Shown here piece after piece: positions 33,222 through 43,541 of a DNA stretch of 64,000 nt. Within the stretch, counting starts at the first letter, position 1, and every line of letters begins with the position of its first letter. The translations under genes and the position numbers were made by a program. The notes below the pieces were generated by a model, which did not search any database, was not told the origin of the DNA, and saw only the letters and a program-made list of their open reading frames with translations. Source of the DNA: Hemerocallis citrina (Eukaryota > Streptophyta > Magnoliopsida > Asparagales > Asphodelaceae); assembly GCA_017893485.1 (NCBI GenBank), contig CM030364.1, forward strand, positions 42,588,109-42,652,108, in the 5' to 3' direction.

Positions 33222-35558
33222 ATGGACAGTTTCGAAGGAAGTTCTGTTGCCGGAGATAAATTTATTCGTGCACAACAAATTGGCGAGTATCTTCCTCATG
33301 TTGACGAGCACCTAAATCTGAAGATTGGTATGACATTTCCCACTCTTGAGGATGCGGAAAAATTTTATTTATCATATTGCAAATGTGCGGGATTCTCTAT
33401 GCGTAAGGATGGAAATAAATATAAGAAAAACGATTTAGTAGATAAATCATACGTTTGTAATAAAGCCGGGGAGTCACCGAATAGCCATAATGAAACTAGA
33501 CGAGGTACAACTTCTAGAACGGGTTGCAAAGCTTTCGTCCGTGTCAAACTAAACCCACATAGTAATTCACAAAGTAATTCGTGGATTCTTTATTCGTTAA
33601 ATGAAGCACACAATCACGAATTTACTTCACCCGGTAGACGTCACTTGCTACCTCGAAACCGTGAATTGACTAAGACAGATAAAAATGTAATTGGTCAACT
33701 TACCGAAGCTAATGTCCCTGTATGCAAACAAATGCTATTCTTTGAAGGTGCAAGTGGAGGTAATGAGAAAATTGGATTCACCGAAACCGATGTAAGAAAT
33801 CTCAGGAGAGACGAGATGGAGGGTTTAAAAGGACACGACGGACAAATGCTACTTGAATTTTTTGAATCCAAAAAGGAGACCGATCCCTTATTCTATTTTG
33901 ATTACCAATGTGATCCCGAAGGGCGATTGTCACATTGTATCTGGGTGGACGGTATCGCTAGAAAGAATTACAAAGTATTTGGGGATGTTCTCTGCTTTGA
34001 CGCTACCTACAACACAAACCGATACGGGATGTTGTTCGTACCATTTGTTGGATTCAACCATCATTGACAATCAATATTTCTAGGTTGTGGGTTCATCTCC
34101 AATGAGAAGACATCCTCATTTGAGTTGTTCTTTCAAAAGTGGTGTGCTGCAATGCCATGTGATCCGATCAACATCGTGACAGATGAGGATCGTGGGATAA
34201 CTTCTGCAATTTCCAAAATTTTCCCAATTACGTCACATAGATATTGCATTTGGCATATTTTGGATAAGCTACCGCATGAAGTTCGAATGCCGAATAATGT
34301 TGATGAGTTCAGGGATGCTTTGAAGACTATCATTTATACGGCGGAATTTAAAGCAGAATTCGAACAGAAGTGGAACAATTTGATCTCTCAGTACAAACTG
34401 GAAAATAACAAATGGTTGAAGGAAAAATTTGAGATCCGCGAAAAATGGGCCCCTGTGTACGCAAGAGACTCATTTTGGGGGGGCATGTTGAGTACCCAAC
34501 GTAGCGAATCGCTACATTCATCCTTGAAGCACCATACTCATAAAAAGTACTCACTACATGAATTTGCCGTCATCTTTGACCGACTCTTAGTAAAACAAAG
34601 ACACGATGAACTTAAAGAAACACATCGTAATCGCGAGGAGCGGCCAAAATTGAAGACCGAGTGGGCATTGGAGTCACAAATGGCAGGGACATACACTTTG
34701 AAGATTTTCTACAAATTTCAACAAGAAGTTGTCAAAATCTTATTACTTAATGTGAGTTTAATTGCAAGTATGGATACACCGAATAGTGCAGCTTATTCTG
34801 TAATAGTCTGTGGTAATTAAGAACCGGAGAGGGTGATTTCTTATTGTAAAATCACTAAAATTGCTAAATGCCCTTGTTCCATGTACTACTTCGTAGGCAT
34901 TCCCTGCAAACATCTACTTGCAGTTATTCGGTTCACAGATCACACCGCACTGCCCGAGCAATATATTTGTAGGCGATGGACCAGGGATCAACTGAGGAGA
35001 AGCAGTATACCGGTTCCCAATAATATGGGCGACAATTTTGCTTCGTGTTATTGTGAACTAAGTATGCACTCAAGACATTTGGTCGATCTTGGTTGTTCTT
35101 CACAGCGAGGATACAAGTACATGCTCGACCACATGCTGAAGGGAATTGAAGGCTTTGCTAAGATTGACTCAGTGAACAGCACACCACACGAAGGTAGCGC
35201 ACAACCTGAGAGTGGTGGACATGCACATGTACATGCACATGTAGGTGACCCTGTACAGTGCACCACAAAGGGGAGGCCTAAAGGGAAACGGTTGAAGTTT
35301 GTAAGAGAAAGTCAAAAAATGAAGAGGCCAAGACTTTGCAGGACATGCCTTCGTGTCGTAGGTCACGATTCACGGAATTGCCCAAAAAATGTAGCAAGGT
35401 ATTATATCAGAGATTTTGTATTTGTTAATTGGACTCAATGAATGTTAATTTGGTCGGTACTAACTCATTCTTCTTCCTTATTTAGTGGATCAGTGGGGAA
35501 TGAAGAAGCTCCAAACGCTGTAGAGAGTGATGATGACGAAGGCGAAGGTTCGTACTAG
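33222..35558 (+). pseudogene. MULE transposase of FAR1/FHY3 type, two nonsense codons
   Basis: Two exons, 33222-35398 and 35486-35558 (intron AAG/GTATTA...TTTAG), give 750 codons in one frame. The order is a FAR1-type zinc-binding domain (about 45-130, with SYVCNK, TGCKAFVRV and AHNHEF), a MULE transposase core with D260 (CFDATYN), D321 (TDEDRG), the CxxH of YCIWH and a probable catalytic E429 (QRSES), a SWIM zinc finger from C550 (CPCSMYYFVGIPCKH), and a C-terminal CCHC-like knuckle (CRTCLRVVGHDSRNC). TGA at 34065 (codon 282, replacing a likely Gly) and TAA at 34818 (codon 533) interrupt it without frameshift. An intact form would cut and move the element by binding its TIRs. The ATG at 33222 follows an acceptor by two bases. 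It resembles host FHY3/FAR1 regulators, but the TIR context argues for a transposase. Confidence 0.88.
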
Positions 35559-36150
35559 GGGGTTTTAAGTACTTTAATAGGTATGTCATATCAAACTTTC
35601 AAAATAATGACCGAATAATTGCTGATTTTTATATTTATTCGTGCAGATATTTATTAATTTCGACTGGATTGTTAACTTTGTTTTTTTTTTATTTCCTTGT
35701 ATAGGTCCGGAATGAAACAAAGAAAAACACGCCCAATGGAAAGAAGCAATGCGTTGAAAAATACATGGCTTTTGGATTGTATATTTATGTGGATAATTCA
35801 CGTAGGCTTGTTTGGTACAAGTAAATTAATGATGTATTTAATCATAATGTAATGTCTGTATGTCAGTTTATTTTCTGTATTTGTGAACAAAAATATGTTA
35901 CTATGGATTTTGACCAGGTATTTGGGTAGCGAATGCTTATTTATGTCGAAAAATGTGAAATTGGTAGATGTGTGCAATTTGGGGAACTCGTTCTATTTGT
36001 GAATTTTGTGTTAATGAAAATTGTCTGCATGCCGATGTGAACAGATTTGTTATTTGTGTTGGAGATTGTGTATTTTGTGGATGATATATCTATATTGTGG
36101 AAAATTGTGAAAATGTATGCAGTATTCACAAGAAGATATGCTGCCAGATA
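35559..36150 (+). other. 3' flank of the transposase gene
   Basis: This is AT-rich sequence with no ORF of note. It probably holds the 3' UTR, and poly(A) signals such as AATAAT are too common here to choose among. Confidence 0.4.
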
Positions 36151-36510
36151 CTGTATACCTTAACCCATCATTGGGGATAACGGGTTACGATACCTTAACA
36201 CGTCTTTCTCAATAACGGGTTAAGGAGATAGATATTGGCAGTCCTTAACCAATACTTCAGATATAGGGGTTTTAGTTCGGCCAACATCTCTCCACTTAAA
36301 CCGTTATTGGCGTTGACGGTTTAATATAACCTAACCCGTTATTGGCAATGACGGGTTAAGGAGATAGATATTGGCAGTACTTTGGTCCAATACTTCACAT
36401 GTAGGGGATGAAGCTCGGCCAATATCTCTCCACTTAATCCGTCATTGGCGTTGACGATTTATATCCCATAAACCGCAATTAGGGATAACGGGTTAGGTTA
36501 AGAATTCCTT
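36150..36510. repeat. cluster of AACCCGTT stem-loops, first group
   Basis: About six imperfect stem-loops of the form TAACCCGTTATTGxxxATxACGGGTTA occur here (near 36161, 36195, 36294, 36329, 36436 and 36468). They come in pairs separated by a few bases, with intervening text such as TAGATATTGGCAGTAC. They are the same family as the terminal stem-loops of the TIRs. Confidence 0.8.
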
Positions 36511-36879
36511 ACAGTGCTTTCAACTTTGTGGACTATATCTTCTTTTGTTGATACATATACATATTTGTTCATTCTCCGCTTAAAAATATGCCGAATAACT
36601 TTCACGGGTGTTGGACATATCTTCTTTTGTTGATACATATACAAATCTATTCATTCACAACAAGCCATTTGCAAAACAAAATTTATTCATATAAAGGAAT
36701 GGAACAAACTGGCAATAACATATTGTTTGAAGAAACAGAGAAAATTGTACATGATCCGCATGCTAGTTTACATTACAAAGTCATCCTTTGATACTCTACT
36801 TTTAAATTGAAATTAATTTAGTATACAAGTACATGCTCGCTTTCTTCTCGAATTGGAAGGAAGGACTACTGACTCTGCC

Positions 36880-37215
36880 TTTTTTTGAATGCATAAGTAG
36901 CCAGTTGTACCCCCTGCATACAATTTCGTTCACTACTATTACACAGAGGTAAAAATTCTCCGCTTCGTCGGATAGAGTAGTAGTGGGTGTAACCGTATAT
37001 TCAAAGTACTTAACAACTTCTTAACACGCACTCCTCATATTCGTACTATTTATTGCACGATTGTGAGGTGTGCATGCCAAGAAGTCGAAAAGTACCATGA
37101 ATACACTGTGACACCCACAACTACTCCGTCCGACGAAAGCAGAGAATTTTTACACTCTGTGTAACAATAGAGAACGAATGTGTATGAAAGGGGGACAATT
37201 GCTACTTATGCAAAC
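36880..37215. repeat. fold-back sequence inside the MULE
   Basis: Segment ~36885-36990 is an imperfect reverse complement of ~37105-37215, e.g. TGCATAAGTAGC against GCTACTTATGCA and AAAAATTCTC against GAGAATTTTT. The arms are about 105 bp around a ~115-bp loop. The origin could be an older inserted fold-back element. Confidence 0.7.
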
Positions 37216-37884
37216 ACATCTAAAAGCTAAAAAAATAGAAGACTAAGAAAAACACTGTGGAAAAAAAAGGCAGAGCCAACGGCCCTCCCTACCGCTCGAG
37301 AGAAACCGAGCATGCACTTGTACACTGAAACAAGTCTCTCTACTCCTGCATCTTCATATACAAGAACAATTGTAGGCGACCATCCTTGAACTCAAATTTC
37401 TTCTACAACTCAAACTTCTTCCTCCCTATTAAGAAGAAAAAAGAGGTCTTGAAGAGAAGAAGAGAACATTGATTCCTCATATTTTTGAAGAGAAGTAGAG
37501 AAAATTGAAGCCTCTCATTTGAGTTCTCTTGAAGAGAAGAAGAGAAGACTCATTTGAGTTGATGAGTCTAACTCTCTCAGTTATAGGCAAGAAAAAAGAA
37601 AGAGGGGAGCATGATATGATAGCCCACTTGGGTTTCTCACTGCTCATCAATAGGTAATGGATATGGATCAACACAAGGAGAAGGCAATATGGATCACTGC
37701 TCATCAATAGGAAATGGATATAGGTCTCTCAGTTATAGACAAGGAATACTGAAACATGAAGAAGAAGAAGAAGACAATAAGGATAAACCTTGTTAGTCAA
37801 CAAAGACATGATACAAGTCTCGAATAAAGAGCAGCAAGGACAGCAATTGTCTCAAAATGTACAGTCGATGTGTGTAAATTACAC

Positions 37885-38215
37885 CTGGTTAACCCGTTGT
37901 TGGTGACAACGGATTAATTACATTAAACCCGTTAGTACCAAGAACGGGTTAAGTGTACTTCATCATGTTCCAGAACTTGGTCTGTGCATGATGAACCACT
38001 GCCAATCTTTGTCAATGTAACCCGTTGTTACGGATAACGGGTTACGCTAAAGAAGATCGTTGTCACCAACGACGGGTTAAGCACACTTATATTGGCAGAA
38101 GTTTATGGCTACTTGCATAAGTAGATGTCGAAATATACGTTAACTTAAACCGTTATTGAAGATAACGGGTTAAGTACTTGTAACCCGTTATCATCAATAA
38201 CGGGTTAAGTGTACC
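37885..38215. repeat. cluster of AACCCGTT stem-loops, second group
   Basis: Stem-loops occur near 37890, 37924, 38020, 38055, 38145 and 38181. They are again arranged as pairs, with different loop sequences. Confidence 0.8.
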
Positions 38216-38605
38216 TAAATCGGTAGTACTCATAATTATTAACTCGCATGTAAAAAATGTGTAGACAAGTTTGTAAATATAACTTATAGTTCACTTTAAT
38301 GAAAACAATTTATGAGAAATTATTCATTAAATACGTTAATATTTGTAGGTGGGAGATGATAGGTAATAAGTTTCCAGTAAAGAGTTTATAGATATTTAAG
38401 TTCTATCATTAATCACATACGCCTCTCCACTCTTTACGTACATTGCCTTCTGAACTCTACAAAATAGACAGTCATATGTATGTTCTTTGTTTTGTTATAT
38501 TTATTTTTTATTCCATTCCTAGCCACATAACTAACCAATATAAAATTGATATCATCAAACGAATATTAAAATTAACACAAATTAATTTGTATTTTGGTTC
38601 ATAAA

Positions 38606-39345
38606 AAACAATAAAAAAAATGTTGTAGGTTAGGGTTAGGGTTAGTCTAGGGTTAGTAGGGTTAGGGTTAGGGTTAGGGTTAGGGTTGGAGTCTCCACTC
38701 TTTTTCTCTTCGTAGCAGACACTTTAATATGGAAAAAACCTAAAGTACATAACCAAATGTAGATCCCCACATGTAGCCTATATATTGGCTACATCCACAT
38801 GTAAATCCCCAAATGTAGAGTCTCCACTCTTTTGACTGACCGAAGTGTCTGCTTTGAGATTGAGTTCTACTCGTTTAGCTTGTTATGGGGGGAAAAACCA
38901 CATGTAGATCCCACATGTACCCTATATGGTTGAAAAACCACATGTAGATCCCACATGTACCCTATATGGGGGAAAAAGCACATGTAGATAAGAATTATTT
39001 TAGGCTTTCTTGCTGGTCTTCATTCTAATTTGTCGTTGATAGAACACATGTACATCCCCACATGCTTAGATCCCTAATGGAAAAGCCTAACCAGATGCGT
39101 CACGTTATCCGCATCTCGTCATCAGATGAGATTAATTGCCCATCAAGAACTGGATCTTTACATAATAATCTAAAAAACAATAAAAAAACCTTTAAAACAA
39201 TAAAAAAAACCTAAAAAAACAATAAAAAAAACCTAAAAAACAATAAAAAAAACCAAAAAACAATAAAAAAAAATGTTGTAGGTTAGGGTTAGGGTTAGTC
39301 TAGGGTTAGTAGGTTAGGGTTAGGGGTTAGGGTTAGGGTAAATGT
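38606..39345. repeat. two TTAGGG tracts in a direct duplication
   Basis: GGTTAGGGTTAGGGTTAG-type tracts lie at 38627-38688 and 39277-39340. Both are preceded by ATAAAAAAAATGTTGTA and followed by CTCTCCACTCTTTTTCTC, so a ~190-bp segment has been duplicated ~650 bp apart. The repeat unit is the 6-base TTAGGG, not the usual plant TTTAGGG. They are internal and not a chromosome end. Confidence 0.85.
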
Positions 39346-39830
39346 AGCGTTAGACTCTCCACTCTTTTTCTCTTCGTAGTAGAACAAGTTCAATATGAGA
39401 AAAACCTAAAGTACATAGCCAAATGTAGATCCCCACATGTATCCTATATATTGGCTACATCACGTGATCTGCATCTCGTCATCAGATGAGATTAATTGGC
39501 CATCAAGAACTGGATCTGTACATAGGATCTGCATCCCATATTGAAGTGTCTGCAATAATAGATGTAGATCCCCACATATAGCCTGTATGGGGAAAAAACT
39601 ACATATGGATCCCCACATGTAGCCTGCATGGGAAAAAAAACCGCATGTAGAATCCCACATGTAGCCTATATGGGGAAAAAACCACATGTGGATCCCACAT
39701 GTAGCCTATATGGGGGAAAAACCACATGTAGATCCCCACATATAGCCTATATGGGGAAAAAACCACATGTCGATCCCACATGTAGCCTATATGGGGGAAA
39801 AACCACATGTAGATCCCCACATCCACGTAC
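38740..39830. repeat. minisatellite of ~40-bp units (CCACATGTAGATCCCCACATGTAGCC type)
   Basis: The phrase CACATGTAGATCCC(C)ACATGTA(G/C)CCTATATGGGG(G)AAAAA is repeated, sparsely at 38740-38990 and densely at 39545-39825 (about seven units). The ACATGT palindrome recurs in nearly every unit. ORFs here on both strands are by-products. Confidence 0.85.
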
Positions 39831-40182
39831 AAAAAGACTAATACAGATTTGGATCAACTGTGATGATGATGGTATTCCTAATGGAAAAGCACCTCTGCGT
39901 TATTAGAGCACAATGCCACCAGATATAATTACTTAGCTAACAAGAACTGGATCTGATCACATGTGGGGACACAAGTTCACATGTAGTAGCACAATAAAGA
40001 CATGTGGGGAAAGATATATTTGATTAGCCCTGATTTGAACCTTCAATTTGATTGACTGATGGATGGATGGATTCATTAGTGTGGAAATTTAGAACGGCCT
40101 GGTTAATGTAACAAGCTCAAATTAAACAAATTAAACAAAACAAAAACCAAATTAAACAAAACAAAAACCAAGTTGGCTCACT

Positions 40183-40236
40183 ACTAACCCTAACCCTACA
40201 CTAACCCTATCTTAACCTAACCCTAACCCTAACCCT
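40183..40236. repeat. third telomere-like tract, inverted (CCCTAA)n
   Basis: CTAACCCTAACCCTA-type sequence lies in the opposite orientation to the tracts at 38627 and 39277. It follows an A-rich stretch with repeated AAATTAAACAAAACAAAAACC. Confidence 0.85.
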
Positions 40237-40439
40237 TGGGTTGAAATCTTATAATTTATTTTTTCAACTTTTTCACCACCAATAACAAGCTCAAATTTAT
40301 AGTGGTTAGTTACGTGGCAGTGAATGGAAATTAATAAAAAATATAAACAATTATGGGCATATTAATGTCACTTTGCACAGTTCCTGAGACAATTCTCGCA
40401 AAGAGTGAAGAGAAATTTGTAGAAAACCCAAAATTTCAA

Positions 40440-40900
40440 ACTCCCTAACCCGTTATTCACAAGAACGGGTTAAGGGACCTTAACCCGTTATTTGTAAGAA
40501 TGGGTTAAGTAAGTAGATTTTTGCAGTATATTTTGAAAACTTGGATAAGGTCCTCCCAATAACTCTCTACCTAACCCGTTCTTGCGAACAACGGGTTAAG
40601 TGAACCTAACCCGTTATTCCCAAGAACGGATTAAAGACAGCCATATTGGCAGTACTTTACTCTGTACGAGTTAAAGGACTGCCAATATCGCTCTACCTAA
40701 CACGTTGTCGTGAAGAACGGGTTAAGTTCACTTAACCCGTTGTTCACAATAACGGGTTAAGCATAGCCATATTAGCAGAACTTTGTTAAGACATGGTCTG
40801 TAGGCTTCCAAAGGACTGTCAATATCTCTCTACCTAACCCGTTTTTAGTGATAACGGGTTAAGCTCAATTAACCCGTTATCGTCAATAACGGGTTAAGTA
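40440..40900. repeat. cluster of AACCCGTT stem-loops, third and most regular group
   Basis: Eight stem-loops lie in four pairs: 40446-40474/40480-40509, 40572-40600/40606-40634, 40698-40726/40732-40761 and 40835-40863/40869-40897. The pair-to-pair period is about 126-137 bp. Stems are mostly 9-11 bp (CTTAACCCGTT/AACGGGTTAAG) and loops vary, while the arms co-vary as inverted copies. Confidence 0.88.
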
Positions 40901-41312
40901 TACATATTTGTGCAGAACTTTTGTTTGTGTTTGGCTGTGTACATTTTTCCTGATACGGAAACAACTAGTTCAATTGTTGTTCACAAATTCACCTACAACA
41001 TCACATCAAAGTAAATAATACAACAGATATATTCACAAGAAATTTGAAGCATACAAATGTACAATATCAACCAAACCATTTAATTAATTGAAATGAATTC
41101 TATTTTCAAAAATTTACACCAAAATTATACATATCAGGTTGCACAAGGCCAAAATACAAAAAATAAAAATGAAAGCGTTCTCGACTTTGGCTTGCACACC
41201 ATGCCCACAAATTCACCTACAACAGTTTATCAACGTAGAAACAAACAATACGTTAGTTACTGCAATAACAAAATCACCAACCAAAAGATACGCTATTACA
41301 GAGTATTAAAGA

Positions 41313-43534
41313 TTACCGTCTACGACCACGCCGCTTGCCACCGCTTGGTGTGAATTGATTGGGAGGTTGCCGCTTCCTTTGAGGATTTCGCCGTGCGTCA
41401 TGTGTCTGGAGAGAATCAGGATCATCCGGCGAGTGTTCCTCATCAACATCTTCGGGATTCGGCTCTTCTTGTACTTGTTGTGGCTCGGCGATTCGAATTC
41501 TCCTACTCACAGTTTGTTTTCGCCTTAAACTTGTTGGTGGCAAGTTGGCTCTCAAATAGGCCTCAATCTGTGGACCTTCACCCAAGTCCTCCAGAGTACG
41601 ACGGCACGGGGCTAACATCTCCCGGATTACCGCCTTGAAGCTGTCGGGTATCCTAGTCTTCAGGACGCGAGCAGCTGTACGAACAACCTCCCATGCATTT
41701 TCAATCTACAGTTGGTGAAAAATTCCAATTTATAAACATCATTCATAATTAGCGGCATCAATTAAATACAGTACATGCGCACAAACTATATGAAATTTGA
41801 CTGACCGTTTTTCGATATGTCTCAGCCCTTGGTTGGTACATCGGCTGGGAGGAGGAATATGCTGGAGGTGGTTCTACCTGGGTAGGGGGAATGGAAAGTT
41901 GCGCACCAGCTGGTACGGCGGCCTTTGGAGAAACATACAACCGGGTTATTCGCTTGTACCACAGCATGTATGCCTGCTAGAGGGAGCCATCATATGGTAT
42001 CGCGACGTACATCAAGTTCGGTGTCATTTGCTGCCGCATGGAGTTCCAGTTGGCTACATGGTAACGATGGTGATCAGCCCAATCGAAGTTGGGCACCCGT
42101 CCCGTTCCCCTGACCTCGTGCAACTTTTTATCATAAGACCTGACCTCGGGAATCTTCTGTTGATATCCGAATTGCTGCAAGACCCTGTCAGGATACTGGA
42201 ACTCCACAACTCCAAAGTTCACAAGAGGTGCAGCCGTCAACCAAAGGGATCTGTCTAGGCAGACTGGAGGAACCCGTTGCAACCTGTCGGCCGAGTACGA
42301 TTCCCAATTGACGAACTCGTCCCGCAGGTTTTCCAACTCATCTCTGTAGTAGGTTAGAGATTGGCATGGGTTATCGGCCCACGTGTGACGGCCGGCCCAA
42401 TATGCTCCTAGAGGAGGTAACAACTCCGCTGCCCCCGGGTCGGCCAACCATTCCGGTGTAAGCTCAAGCATACGGGGACGTCCGATGTGGATGCGTTCCC
42501 AACTCCATATATTCAGTAGCACCATTGGGCCACCCATCTGTACGCCACCTAAAGAACATGTGCACAAATTCCCGTATAGTAGCGCCAGTGCCGCACTCCC
42601 CCAACTAAAATGACCCGCATACCGGAAATCCTCCAACAACCGTAGGTACATTAGCGGCACGGTTGATCCGGATGAGTTCGAGAAGATAAGTCCCCCTATC
42701 AAACTAAAAATGTATGCACGTGCATAGTACGTCAGGGTTTTCTCGCCCGAATCGGCGTCCAAATAATCCTCCTCGAACTGAAATTTTAACCAGCTGATGT
42801 ACAGTGATTTACCATCGAAAGCGTCAGCCATCACTTCTTCCTCCGCTTTATCTTTTGCAGCTTCTATTTGTTCATATAATAGATCTTCATCAGAATCTGC
42901 GGGGGCATTTTCGCGGATATCTTTTTCGGCGGCCTCTTTCCTTTGGAGAACTACCAACTGCAGGTCAATACCGAGTAAGTCACGAACAACTTCAACTCAA
43001 TCGAAATCCATGTTCCCCGTGACGGCAACCCCATCGATTGGTAGTCCAGTTATCATTGCCACATCCTGTAGGGTCACAGTCATCTCACCCACTGGTAGGT
43101 GGAATGTGTGGGTCTCCGGCCTCCATCGCTCGACTAGAGCTGTAAGGAGTGGCCGATCGAGCTTCACAGAGTGAATGAATCTTGCTCCGTAGAAACTGGC
43201 CTCCACCACATACGGCGTGATACGCTCATCAAAAGGAAGAACTGTGCGCTTCCGGAAATTATATTTTTTATCGGACCCATTCCACACGGCTTCCGATCGG
43301 TGTTTGGGTTGCAGGGTGAGTACGCTTGTGTCCACGGGTCCGGATGATATAACCGAGGACGACGGACCTGCCTCAGCCGATGTGGATTGACGGTCACCAA
43401 CCTACACGAATAAATATAACAAATGTTATTACATGTTCGTATTTAAAACCAATAATAGTAATCAATCTTACCTCAGTAGTTGGTGCGCCACTAGTGTTAC
43501 CGGACGGACTTCTCGGTTGCCTTGTTCTAGCCAT
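41313..43534 (-). pseudogene. plant mobile domain (PMD) protein gene of the MULE, two nonsense codons
   Basis: Three exons on the minus strand, 43534-43472, 43401-41806 and 41705-41313, with introns GTAAGA...GTGTAG and GTCAGT...CTGTAG, join in frame to 684 codons. Residues ~60-500 form a plant mobile domain; its hallmark is at about 114-145 (WRPETHTFHLPVGEM, VTLQDVAMITGLPIDG). Later come conserved Trp/Tyr-rich stretches (LLYGNLCTCS, GGPMVLLNIWSWERI) and a basic C-terminus rich in Arg, Lys and Pro. TGA at 42999-42997 (codon 156, in a WVEVVRDLLG context) and TAG at 41979-41977 (codon 496) break it without frameshift. PMD proteins include MAIN/MAIL1 of Arabidopsis and many transposon-borne members. 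Here the gene faces the transposase and starts next to the right TIR, where maize MuDR has mudrB. Its role in transposition is unknown. Confidence 0.85.
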
Positions 43535-43541
43535 TTAGCTA

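Noticed and set aside
33222..35558. Host FHY3/FAR1 light-signalling gene
   Set aside because: Domain order is similar, but it starts next to a TIR, lies inside a complete transposon and carries two stops. Transposase is the simpler reading.
38627..38688. Chromosome end
   Set aside because: The telomere-like tract is short, flanked on both sides by transposon sequence, and recurs in both orientations.
40440..40900. Possible CRISPR or terminator array
   Set aside because: The stems recur with variable loops and short gaps, but there are no unique spacers of constant size and the context is a eukaryotic MULE. I report it as a stem-loop family instead.
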